Shown here one piece after another: positions 8,512 through 17,230 of a DNA stretch of 64,000 nucleotides. Both the position numbers and the translations under genes were made by a program. How positions within the stretch are numbered: the stretch's first letter is position 1; each line of letters opens with the position of its first letter. Source of the stretch: Tepidaquicella sp964564635 (lineage in GTDB: Bacteria; Bacteroidota; Ignavibacteria; Tepidaquicellales; Tepidaquicellaceae); assembly GCA_964564635.1 (NCBI GenBank), contig CAZMAR010000001.1, forward strand, positions 124,001 through 188,000, in the 5' to 3' direction. The notes under the pieces were generated by a model, which saw only the letters and a list, made by a program, of their open reading frames with translations, was not told the origin of the DNA and ran no database searches.

Positions 8512-10424
8512 ATTATTTTTATTTAATTTTTCTTTTTCCACTTGCAGGGTTTATAATTAATTCATTATTTGGCAAAAGAATAAAATCAGAAAAATTTATT
8601 GGTTATTTTTCTTCATTATTAATATTTTTATCATTTATCATATCTATTTTAGCATTACTTGAACTTTTAAAACTTCCCGAAGAGTCAAGAAAAATTACTG
8701 TAACATACTTTAACTGGATTAAGGCAGGTATTTTTAATATTAATATTTCATTTCTAATTGACCCTTTATCTGTAGTTATGATGCTGGTTGTTACGGGGGT
8801 AGGATTTTTAATTCATATTTATTCAATTGGTTATATGCATAATGATGAAAACTATGGATTATTCTTTGCATATATGAATTTATTTATTTTTGCAATGCTT
8901 ATTCTTGTTTTATCAGAGAGCTTTTTACTTTTATTTTTAGGCTGGGAAGGAGTTGGACTTTGCTCATATTTATTAATTGGCTTCTGGTATGAAAAAAAAT
9001 TTACAGGCGATGCTGCTAAAAAGGCTTTTATTGTAAACAGGATTGGTGATTTTGGATTTATAATTGCAATGCTTTTAATATTTGCAAATTTTAGAAGTTT
9101 AAGTATAACAAATTTTAATAATACACTTTTAAGTTTTGGGGTTACTTTTGATGCGCCAATTTATACATCTATTGCACTTTTATTATTACTTGGGGCTGTA
9201 GGAAAATCTGCGCAGATACCTTTATTCGTGTGGTTACCTGATGCAATGGCAGGTCCCACACCTGTTTCTGCATTAATACACGCTGCTACTATGGTTACTG
9301 CTGGTGTTTATTTAATATCAAGGGTATCTTTACTGTATGTCATGTCCCCTACAGCTTCTGCAATAGTTCTTGTGATTGGTATTTTAACAGCACTATTAGC
9401 TGCATCAATTGCATTAAGACAAAATGATATTAAAAAGATTCTTGCCTATTCTACTATTTCGCAACTTGGGTTTATGTTTATTGCCCTTGGAACTTATGCT
9501 TATGTGTCCGGTTTATTTCATCTTGTAACACATGCTTTCTTTAAAGCGCTTTTATTTCTTGGAAGTGGTTGTGTAATTCATGCTATGGCTGAAGAACAGG
9601 ACATTACCAGAATGGGCGGTTTAAAACCTTATCTAAAAATAACTTTTATTACATTTTTAATTGGCACTCTTACAATTTCAGGTATCCCTCCCCTATCAGG
9701 ATTTTTTAGCAAAGATGAAATACTCTTCAATCTCTTTTTAAATAATGGAATTATATATTTTCTGATTGTTCTATTTACTGCTGCTTTAACTGCATATTAT
9801 ATGTTCAGATTGTTTTCTTTGACTTTTTATGGAAAACAAAGATATGATAATGCTACCATTCATCCTCATGAGGCTCCGCCTGTAATGACAATACCTTTAA
9901 TAATTCTTGCTATTCTTTCCGCAATTGGAGGGATAATATCACTACCACATTATACTGGAGTTACAAACTTTCTTGATGAGTTTCTTAAACCTGTATTTGA
10001 ACGAGCACTTTATATGAAAGAATCAAGATTAGCAACTGTAGAGGTTAATATAGTTACTGAGATTATTATTATAATTGTTTCAGTAATTGTTTCTATTGTG
10101 GCAATCATCTTAGCCTTTAAGAAATACTCGAAGAAAGAAACTTTTGAAGAAGCAAAGAACTTTGAAAAAATTCTTGAAAATAAATATTACATTGATGAAA
10201 TATACGAGCAGGCAGTGGTTGAGCCTGTCTATAAAATATCCGATAAGATTTTATGGAAAATCGCAGATATTAAAATTATTGATGGATTCGTTAACTTAAT
10301 AGCTAAATATTTTGGTTTTCTATCTTCAGTTTGGAGAAGGATTCAAACTGGTGTTTTGCAGGATTATGCTATATTGGCAATAACGGGGTTAATATTAATC
10401 ATTTTATTTATATTGATTAAATAA
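8505..10424 (+). CDS. nuoL: NADH-quinone oxidoreductase subunit L
   Basis: The 639-residue polytopic protein has the antiporter-like core (FLGWEGVGLCSYLLIGFWY, then VGKSAQIPLFVWLPDAM and PTPVSALIHAATMV) and the long C-terminal lateral-helix region typical of NuoL. The helix-5 glutamate (GWEG), the helix-7 lysine (GKSAQ) and the conserved HAATMVTAG are present. It is the distal proton-pumping subunit of complex I. It is translationally coupled to nuoK, but no nuoM or nuoN follows; the next gene is on the opposite strand. Confidence 0.96.
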   Translation: MVDYFYLIFLFPLAGFIINSLFGKRIKSEKFIGYFSSLLIFLSFIISILALLELLKLPEESRKITVTYFNWIKAGIFNINISFLIDPLSVVMMLVVTGVGFLIHIYSIGYMHNDENYGLFFAYMNLFIFAMLILVLSESFLLLFLGWEGVGLCSYLLIGFWYEKKFTGDAAKKAFIVNRIGDFGFIIAMLLIFANFRSLSITNFNNTLLSFGVTFDAPIYTSIALLLLLGAVGKSAQIPLFVWLPDAMAGPTPVSALIHAATMVTAGVYLISRVSLLYVMSPTASAIVLVIGILTALLAASIALRQNDIKKILAYSTISQLGFMFIALGTYAYVSGLFHLVTHAFFKALLFLGSGCVIHAMAEEQDITRMGGLKPYLKITFITFLIGTLTISGIPPLSGFFSKDEILFNLFLNNGIIYFLIVLFTAALTAYYMFRLFSLTFYGKQRYDNATIHPHEAPPVMTIPLIILAILSAIGGIISLPHYTGVTNFLDEFLKPVFERALYMKESRLATVEVNIVTEIIIIIVSVIVSIVAIILAFKKYSKKETFEEAKNFEKILENKYYIDEIYEQAVVEPVYKISDKILWKIADIKIIDGFVNLIAKYFGFLSSVWRRIQTGVLQDYAILAITGLILIILFILIK

Positions 10425-10517
10425 TTTCCTCAAATCTTTTTATTCTTCAGAAAAATATTTAATATTTTATATATAAAAAGAAAAAATTCTTTTTTAAAAA
10501 AGCAATAACTATAAATT

Positions 10518-10526
10518 TGTGGATAA
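10518..10526 (-). other. Single perfect DnaA-box sequence
   Basis: TGTGGATAA, the reverse complement of the consensus DnaA box TTATCCACA, lies in the very AT-rich gap between the convergent nuoL and beta-barrel genes. I found no second perfect box in the gap, so this is a lone match rather than an origin. Confidence 0.3.
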
Positions 10527-10606
10527 GATTTTTATAATACCAAAATTTTTTTAATAAAAAAACTTTTAGTAAAATTTTTTTATAATATTATATCTATATA
10601 TTTTTT

Positions 10607-11528
10607 TTACTTCTTACCCTTAGGGCTCAACTCACTCGGGTAGAAATTTATACCTAAGAAAAATGTTAACCAGTTAATTGCCTTATTCTTTGAGTTAAAT
10701 ATTTTATTAACGCCATTTGGGTCGTGTAGATTAGAATAATACTGCCCATCGTCATCATTTAAAGAAAGATTGGTTTTACCATAATTGATAGCATCCTGTG
10801 GACCTGAGCGTGTATTTTTCAATAATAAATTACCAAGGTCATATTTTACACCAGCTACTATATCCAATCCTTTTGAAACTTTTAACTCTAATCCACCGTG
10901 TAATGCTGCACCTATTCTAAATTCCGGTCCGAAATCTGCTTTTAAACTATCTCTTCCGTAAGAGCGTGTGAGATTTGCACTTAAAAAGTTAAAATTAAAA
11001 GTAGCACCGAAATATGGTGTAAATACATTTGTAAATGAAGTTGGAGCAACTTCTAAACCCAAACCAAGTCCAAATGCTGTAAATGAATTAGAATATGTAA
11101 CCGAGACAGTCTGATAACCCTGATTTTGTACAGGAAATGGACTTTGTCCTGACTTATCAGCCCTGAATGTATTAAAAGAGCTGAAAGCAAAAGTTACAAT
11201 TCCTCTTAATGTATTATATTTATCAATATTAACTTTTGCAGCCCCAGTGAAAGAAAAACCCGTACTGACTCCATAATTATCCTTCAAGAAATTTGAATCT
11301 GTTAAAATAATATTGTAGAGAATTGTACTATCAAGTGTAGGAGGATTATTATTATAATTTAGCCAGTATCCTGTCCATTTTGGTACATATACAAAAGGAG
11401 ATTCTCCTTTTAAATCATTCATTGGTTCGGTAATACCTAATCCAATCTGAAAAGACCATTTATCAAACTGTGAATGTGCTGTTAAGAACCAAAACCAAAA
11501 GTAGTAAAAATAATAAATTCTTTTTCAT
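10607..11528 (-). CDS. Outer-membrane beta-barrel protein, frameshifted near the signal peptide
   Basis: The in-frame body from 11422 down codes ~270 residues of alternating beta strands ending FFLGINFYPSELSPKGKK, like a small outer-membrane barrel. No family could be named. Upstream, an ATG at 11526-11528 begins a good signal peptide (MKKNLLFLLLLVLVLNS), but that frame stops at 11463-11465. The natural continuation (AHSQFDKWSFQIGLGITEPM) is in another frame and runs straight into the ORF. A single-base change between about 11515 and 11470 would join them, so the gene is either damaged, mis-sequenced or frameshifted during translation. It is the last gene after rsmE (5 bases away). Confidence 0.7.
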
Positions 11529-11533
11529 AAGTT

Positions 11534-12262
11534 TTATATTTTAATTATTGAATGGTTAATTAATTCATAAACTGAAATTACGGCTGCTGTTTCTGCTCTT
11601 ATTTTTCTTTTTCCAAGTGAATATGTTCTCCAATTATTCTTCAATAAAAAATCAATTTCTTTTTCATCAAATCCTCCTTCAGGTCCAATTAATAAATTGA
11701 TATTATAATCATTGAATTTCAATTCAAAATTAATATTATAATCTGCGAATTCATACATTACAATTTTATTATCATTACTAACATATTTATTTATATCTTT
11801 TAAATATATTGATTCCGATAGCTCCGGCATATAACATCTCTGCGATTGTCCTGTTGCAGATTTTATAATATTTTTTATTCTATCTAATCTCGTTTTTGTT
11901 AAAGGAGTTTTTAAGACTGTATTTTGAGTTATAACAGGTATTATCTTTGAAACTCCAAGTTCAACTGATTTTTCAATAGCAAATTCAAATCTTGAAAAGT
12001 TTTTTAAATGTGATAAAAACAAAGTCAATTTTATCTTCGAATCAACTACATTATTTTCAATTTCTAAAACATCAACTTCTAAATGGTACTTATCTATTTT
12101 AATAATTTTACACTTAAAAAGGTTCCCTTTTCCGTCAGTAATTTCAATCAAATCCCCTCTTTTTTTTCTAAGGACTGTATAAAGATGTTTAATGAAATTA
12201 TTATCATTTATTTTTATATATCTTTGTAAAGGCGATATTTTTTCATATACATAGTATTCCAT
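11534..12262 (-). CDS. rsmE: 16S rRNA (uracil1498-N3)-methyltransferase
   Basis: The 242-residue protein has an N-terminal PUA-like barrel and a C-terminal SPOUT knot with the RsmE signatures LLIGPEGGFDEKEI (about 188-201) and SLGKRKIRAETAAV. It methylates N3 of U1498 in the decoding region of 16S rRNA using S-adenosylmethionine. It starts one base after the stop of the upstream BamA-like gene and so belongs to the same run. Confidence 0.93.
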   Translation of the reverse strand: MEYYVYEKISPLQRYIKINDNNFIKHLYTVLRKKRGDLIEITDGKGNLFKCKIIKIDKYHLEVDVLEIENNVVDSKIKLTLFLSHLKNFSRFEFAIEKSVELGVSKIIPVITQNTVLKTPLTKTRLDRIKNIIKSATGQSQRCYMPELSESIYLKDINKYVSNDNKIVMYEFADYNINFELKFNDYNINLLIGPEGGFDEKEIDFLLKNNWRTYSLGKRKIRAETAAVISVYELINHSIIKI

Positions 12263-12263
12263 A

Positions 12264-13649
12264 TTAGAAAAATGGATCTAAGTCAAATGAAAATCTTGAT
12301 TTAAATTTTTCAATCTCACTATTTAATGCGAAATCAATTCTCACGATGAAATTAAACGGTAATAACACATTAATACCCAATCCATAGCCTTTTTTAAAAA
12401 TTAAGTCTGAAATTTTAGTGCTTCGGTTATATATTGTGCCTGTATCAAAAAAGGCAGTAATATAAAAACCATATTTGTAACTGAAATTTTTAAAAAATGG
12501 TATACTTTTGATTATAAAATGATTTTTCCCATCTACATAAAAAGGTTTAATAACTGGAATTCTCAACTCAGAAAAAAACCCAAATGAGTTTTCTCCTTTA
12601 AATAAATAATCTTTCCAGCCTCTAACGTAAATATCATAACCGTAAACCTCTAAAAGATAATCCGGTGGTCTATTACCTAAAATATTCGCAGTTCTTATCC
12701 AGAATGAATAAGAAACAAAATAATCGTTTTTTATTCTAATTGGAATAAATTTTTTTAAATTTAATTCTATCTTATTAAACTGAATTTTTTCGTAAAATAT
12801 ACCTACCCTATTATAAGTTAAATCTATATATGTACCATGGGTTGTATAATTATTATCATTTCTTTTATCAAAATTGAATGATAACGAAAGTTTTGAATAA
12901 TTATCGCCGGTAACAGGATAATTTATTAAAGGTGATATTGAGACATTATTAAAATTGTAAGAAACACTGGTAAACAATTTAGTATATTTAGAGAGATATT
13001 TTCCAAAAGATAATTCAGTTGAATATCTGAACAGATTATAATCAGATGCATTATCTTTATTCAAAGAGCCAGTTGAATCTGGAAATACTTTTTTGACAAA
13101 TTTAGAAAATGTAAAATTAAAAGAAGTAAAAAATCGTTCTTCATTACCTATCCATGGATTATAATATGAAACAGAAATAAAAGGTTCATACCCTACCCCA
13201 AAATTTAGTCCAACAGTTTCATTATACCCTCTAAAATTTTTCCATTTGAAATTAATTCCAGCCCAAATTTTCTTTAGACTTCCCTCTTTCATTCCACCCT
13301 GTGGTATTGGCAAAATATTTGGAGCTTCTTCTATTAATATTATATAATCAATTTTTTTTGTTTTATCATCAGGAAATAAATTAATTTCTACTTTATTAAA
13401 TATATCTAAATTATTAAGGTTATTCTTATCCTGTTCATAAAGTGTAGAATCAAATTTATCACCAGGCTTAAAATTCAATTCTCTTAATATAACTTCATCG
13501 TTAGTTACCTTATTCCCTTTAATATTTATTTTATTTATTATATAATTAAAATACCTAATAGAATCTACTTTAATTAATGAATCTAACTCACTTGATTTTA
13601 GGTAAGTTATGAGTAATAAATTAAGCAAAATTGATAGATAAATTCTCAA
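12264..13649 (-). CDS. BamA/TamA-family outer-membrane protein with one POTRA domain
   Basis: The 461-residue protein has an N-terminal signal-like segment, one clear POTRA domain (about 38-113: INIKGNKVTNDEVILREL, then a strand ending VEINLF and IDYIILIEEAP), and a ~330-residue C-terminal beta-barrel of the surface-antigen type with the RGW-like turn YDIYVRGWKD. Omp85 proteins insert or translocate outer-membrane proteins. A single POTRA is fewer than the five of housekeeping BamA, so this is more likely an accessory TamA-like or patatin-associated type. It abuts the DUF2723 gene upstream with no gap. Confidence 0.85.
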   Translation of the reverse strand: MRIYLSILLNLLLITYLKSSELDSLIKVDSIRYFNYIINKINIKGNKVTNDEVILRELNFKPGDKFDSTLYEQDKNNLNNLDIFNKVEINLFPDDKTKKIDYIILIEEAPNILPIPQGGMKEGSLKKIWAGINFKWKNFRGYNETVGLNFGVGYEPFISVSYYNPWIGNEERFFTSFNFTFSKFVKKVFPDSTGSLNKDNASDYNLFRYSTELSFGKYLSKYTKLFTSVSYNFNNVSISPLINYPVTGDNYSKLSLSFNFDKRNDNNYTTHGTYIDLTYNRVGIFYEKIQFNKIELNLKKFIPIRIKNDYFVSYSFWIRTANILGNRPPDYLLEVYGYDIYVRGWKDYLFKGENSFGFFSELRIPVIKPFYVDGKNHFIIKSIPFFKNFSYKYGFYITAFFDTGTIYNRSTKISDLIFKKGYGLGINVLLPFNFIVRIDFALNSEIEKFKSRFSFDLDPFF

Positions 13650-15626
13650 CTATTCCTGTTTTTGTAGTTCTCTTAATTCTTTTATCTTCTTTAAAGTTAT
13701 TTGAGTTTGCCTTTCATGTGGTTTAATATTTTTATCTGAGCCTTTTTCGATATCCATTGCAATTTTTAGAAGTTCTTCTGCTTTATCATATTGTGCATAA
13801 TTCATTAAATAATTTACTCTATACATGAGCGCTCTGTAATAGTTTCTCATTAAAAACTCATAATAATATTCAGTCCTGTTTGTTATTTCAATTTTATAAT
13901 CCGGATCCTTATAAGTGCTATCGTATTCTTTTTGTTTACTGTATCTTACCAATAACCCTTCTGGTAACCTAACATAATCTTTTCCGAATTTTTCAAAAGG
14001 CACATTTACATCTTCAATATCGTAAGTTGTATAGAAATTTTTATCCTGAAAATTATCCACTAAAGAATTTAAAAACATAAGGAACGCATTTCTAATTTTT
14101 TCCAGTTCTTTTTTATCGAAATCAGTTTTTGGCTCAAGATACCTATCGGTAAATTTTTCGAATTTTATCAATTCAGCTTCATATGCGTCAAATTCTTTTT
14201 TTGTTCTTTCATAAATTTCAGGAAAATGAATTTTTATGTGTCGGAGGTACCACATTCTTCTCAGTAATTCCTTATCTATTACAATAACATCTGGTCTTAT
14301 ACCTTTTACATACTGATAATACCAGGAAGCAGAAACCCAAAAATCCCACTGTGTAGACATAATTATAGAATTTTGTTTAGCAGAATTAAATATATTAAAC
14401 ATATAATCTTTTACATAATAGTTTTTACTTTCATCATTTGCGTTATAATTTGTGATTAAAGTTATTAGAGGTAATATCACAAGTAAATAAAGATAATTTA
14501 AATTCAGTTTATACTTTTTAATTAATTCAACTAAAAATATCAAGGCATACAAAATCCACATTGAGGATACCAGAAAAGCAAGCAGGAAATATGAATCTAT
14601 ATCATAGATATCATAGTTTATTCCGTAAAGTATTGAAAACGCGAACAATAAAAACTGGAAGAGAAATAATTTATAATTTGAAATAAAAGATTTAATTATT
14701 CCAACAAATAGTAATAAAAATAATGGGATAGAAAATTCAATAGGATAAATGTTTATGAAATGAGTAAATTGTTTTTTCATTGTCTCTAATGATTTGAACA
14801 TCCAAACACTAAACTGTTTTCCACTTACATGGCGAATGAAATTTTCTAAATTGTGTGGGTACCCCCAAGAAATTGGAGCATTTTCTGCTCTCAAAAATAG
14901 ATATAGATAAACTGATAATCCAGCTAAGAACGGAATTGTAAGAATCAATATTCTTAAAAAGGAAATTTTGTTGAAACCGTTATAAGCAAAGTATAAATAA
15001 ATTACCCCAAGAGATAAAAACAGAGTTGATAAGTGATTCCCAAAGCTTAAACCTAAAAGATAAGCGAAGAATATCCAGTATTTTTCTTTATTTTCCTTTT
15101 TAGAAGGATATAAATTCTGATTGAATATTGCTTTATAGAGTAAAAATATAATTGACACTAAAAAAATTTTATGTAGGTTATATACCTCTATAGCTGATGC
15201 TGTATCCCACCATGTTCTGGAAAATCCTAATATTAATGCAGAAACTGTTGCGAGAAAATAGATTTGATAATTTTCTAAACTAAACCTATAAGATGGTTTC
15301 TTATCAAAATTTTTGAAATAAAATATTAATTTAATCAAAAACGTAGAAAATAGGAAGTAAATTGCGATGGAAAGAGAAGTATAAAATGCACTTACAGCAT
15401 TCATTATATAAATTTCCTGCCCAGAAGGTATAAGAGAAAAAAATCTCCCGAGAAGAGTAAACAACGGATAACCAGTTGGATGTGCAATTCCTAATTTTGC
15501 GCACGCTGTTGCTAATTCCCCTGCATCTACAAAGAAAACATCAGGGGCGAGAGTTTTTAAGTAAGCTATAAAGGGTAGAATAAAACTGATAATAAACCAT
15601 ATATATTTCTTATTCAATACTTTCAA
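13650..15626 (-). CDS. DUF2723 membrane protein (TMEM260-like O-glycosyltransferase family)
   Basis: The 658-residue protein starts with the DUF2723 signature: a first helix, then LAPDVFFVDAGELATAC and AHPTGYPLFTLLGRF. About ten membrane helices follow, and a soluble C-terminal region from ~residue 420 ends in short TPR-like helices. The family belongs to the GT-C fold, and its animal member TMEM260 transfers O-mannose to proteins. In Bacteroidota it is generally taken as a protein or envelope glycosyltransferase, but the substrate is untested. The aspartates of the first periplasmic loop (VDAG) sit where GT-C enzymes keep their catalytic acid. A second polytopic gene lies 40 bases upstream. 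Confidence 0.85.
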   Translation of the reverse strand: MKVLNKKYIWFIISFILPFIAYLKTLAPDVFFVDAGELATACAKLGIAHPTGYPLFTLLGRFFSLIPSGQEIYIMNAVSAFYTSLSIAIYFLFSTFLIKLIFYFKNFDKKPSYRFSLENYQIYFLATVSALILGFSRTWWDTASAIEVYNLHKIFLVSIIFLLYKAIFNQNLYPSKKENKEKYWIFFAYLLGLSFGNHLSTLFLSLGVIYLYFAYNGFNKISFLRILILTIPFLAGLSVYLYLFLRAENAPISWGYPHNLENFIRHVSGKQFSVWMFKSLETMKKQFTHFINIYPIEFSIPLFLLLFVGIIKSFISNYKLFLFQFLLFAFSILYGINYDIYDIDSYFLLAFLVSSMWILYALIFLVELIKKYKLNLNYLYLLVILPLITLITNYNANDESKNYYVKDYMFNIFNSAKQNSIIMSTQWDFWVSASWYYQYVKGIRPDVIVIDKELLRRMWYLRHIKIHFPEIYERTKKEFDAYEAELIKFEKFTDRYLEPKTDFDKKELEKIRNAFLMFLNSLVDNFQDKNFYTTYDIEDVNVPFEKFGKDYVRLPEGLLVRYSKQKEYDSTYKDPDYKIEITNRTEYYYEFLMRNYYRALMYRVNYLMNYAQYDKAEELLKIAMDIEKGSDKNIKPHERQTQITLKKIKELRELQKQE

Positions 15627-15666
15627 ATTTGTTCTTTAATTTTTTAAAAATTACAAAAAAATTGTA

Positions 15667-17208
15667 TTATTTATTATTCAATTTTAAATTTTTAAAAAGA
15701 ATCCATTCATTACTTTTTCTAAAAGGTATGAACCCTTTTAAGTTATTCTGGTCCTTGCCTCTGAAAAGTATATATTCCACATTAACATATTCATCATTAT
15801 ATTTTTCCAAATTTCCTGCCCAGGGATTGTAAGGAGGTAAACTATTAAAATCAGATTTTCTTTTAATTATGCTGAATCTATAATCTACAATACCACCAGA
15901 AATTCCTTTATGCCAGATAGTAAAATAATTATGAAAATGAATAAATATAGGACGCCCCCTGAAATTTGAATCATAAAATAATCCATACACTTTTTCTGAC
16001 CTCTTAATACCATTAAATATTTCTGGTTTAAAATCTTTACAGGAATTCTGAAAAGAAATAAAATATTCAAACACCATTATATTAAAAATAATCACAGAAA
16101 TTAACAATAAAATCTTATACTTACTTAATTGATTTAAATTCAAACTGATTCTACTAAATAAACCTATTAATCCTAACCATATAAAAATTGAAAACCTTTG
16201 ATATATAATATTTTGTCCTGGTATATCATCCGGTAACAAAAAGTAGAGACTTATTGAATAAATCACAAATACTTTTAATATATAAATTGCAGGATTATTT
16301 TTATTTAACTTTATATTTATTTTTTTATCTTTAAATAATTTTATAATTAGTGGTATAAATAAAATCAAAGATATTAAAACCGCTACTATACTTCCATAAG
16401 GTTCATAAAACCAGTGGTAATTATCATTAATAAAAATTATCTGCAATCTTTTCAAAATACTTTCTAAATAATATTTTGTGTAATAATTATACAAATAATC
16501 TTTCAGATTAATATATACATCGGATGAGTCTAAAGTATAAACTAAATACATCAAAAAAATCAAAATGAAAAATGTTAATATATTTAATAAAAGATATTTT
16601 AAATTTTTTATGTAGTATATGAATGATATAATTATCAAAAAAACAAAAGAAAACAATGCTGTCTGGAAATGAATAAAAAATAAAATAATTATAAAGAGAA
16701 AATTAATCGGTATAAAGTATAATTTTGGCTTCTCGGATTCGTAAATTAGAAGAAAAATAAATAGAATCAAGACCGGTATCGAGAACATAAAATCTGAAAA
16801 TCCCCAATGGCAATTATGATTATAAACGAAAAAAAACGCTAATAATGAATACCAAACATTCCCTTTAATAAATTTAATTAATAAGTATACAGATATAAAA
16901 AATAATACCAAATATATTGCATAAAATACTTTATTTCCAATTTCAATATCATTGAAAATAGGTATATTTACAAATAATAAATAAAATATGTTAGATTTTA
17001 ATAAGGTGGGTATATAATAGTACTGCGAAAAGTAGTAGTCAGGATTATTCAGGTATTTAAAAATTGTTGCTGCCGTAAGACGAAAAGGGAGGTCAATAAA
17101 AGGTAATAATCTTATTGAAAATAATAATCCTATATTGGATAAAATTAATATACAGAAAAATACAAGTAAAAATTTTTTCTCTTTGATATTAATATCTTTT
17201 TTAAAAAT
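15667..17208 (-). CDS. Polytopic membrane protein, GT-C glycosyltransferase-like; start codon not canonical
   Basis: The open frame runs from just after a TAA at 17209-17211 to 15667 (513 codons). The first ~100 codons, upstream of a TTG at 16911, are clearly coding: a first helix (KKFLLVFFCILILSNIG), a periplasmic loop with FIDLPFRLTAA and NNPDYYFSQYYYIPTLL, then further helices. About ten helices and a soluble C-terminus follow. No ATG, GTG or TTG occurs before 16911, so translation would have to begin at ATT/ATA or the start has been lost. The architecture and the DUF2723 neighbour suggest a lipid-linked sugar transferase; no family motif settles it. It lies 22 bases after gcvP. Confidence 0.7.
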   Translation of the reverse strand: MFKKDINIKEKKFLLVFFCILILSNIGLLFSIRLLPFIDLPFRLTAATIFKYLNNPDYYFSQYYYIPTLLKSNIFYLLFVNIPIFNDIEIGNKVFYAIYLVLFFISVYLLIKFIKGNVWYSLLAFFFVYNHNCHWGFSDFMFSIPVLILFIFLLIYESEKPKLYFIPINFLFIIILFFIHFQTALFSFVFLIIISFIYYIKNLKYLLLNILTFFILIFLMYLVYTLDSSDVYINLKDYLYNYYTKYYLESILKRLQIIFINDNYHWFYEPYGSIVAVLISLILFIPLIIKLFKDKKINIKLNKNNPAIYILKVFVIYSISLYFLLPDDIPGQNIIYQRFSIFIWLGLIGLFSRISLNLNQLSKYKILLLISVIIFNIMVFEYFISFQNSCKDFKPEIFNGIKRSEKVYGLFYDSNFRGRPIFIHFHNYFTIWHKGISGGIVDYRFSIIKRKSDFNSLPPYNPWAGNLEKYNDEYVNVEYILFRGKDQNNLKGFIPFRKSNEWILFKNLKLNNK

Positions 17209-17230
17209 TTAGGCTATCTTAAAACTATAA

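Noticed and set aside
10518..10526. Replication origin at the DnaA box
   Set aside because: Only one box is present, with no array and no dnaA nearby.
13650..17208. O-antigen or capsule locus
   Set aside because: No nucleotide-sugar enzymes, flippase or polymerase genes accompany the two membrane transferase-like genes.
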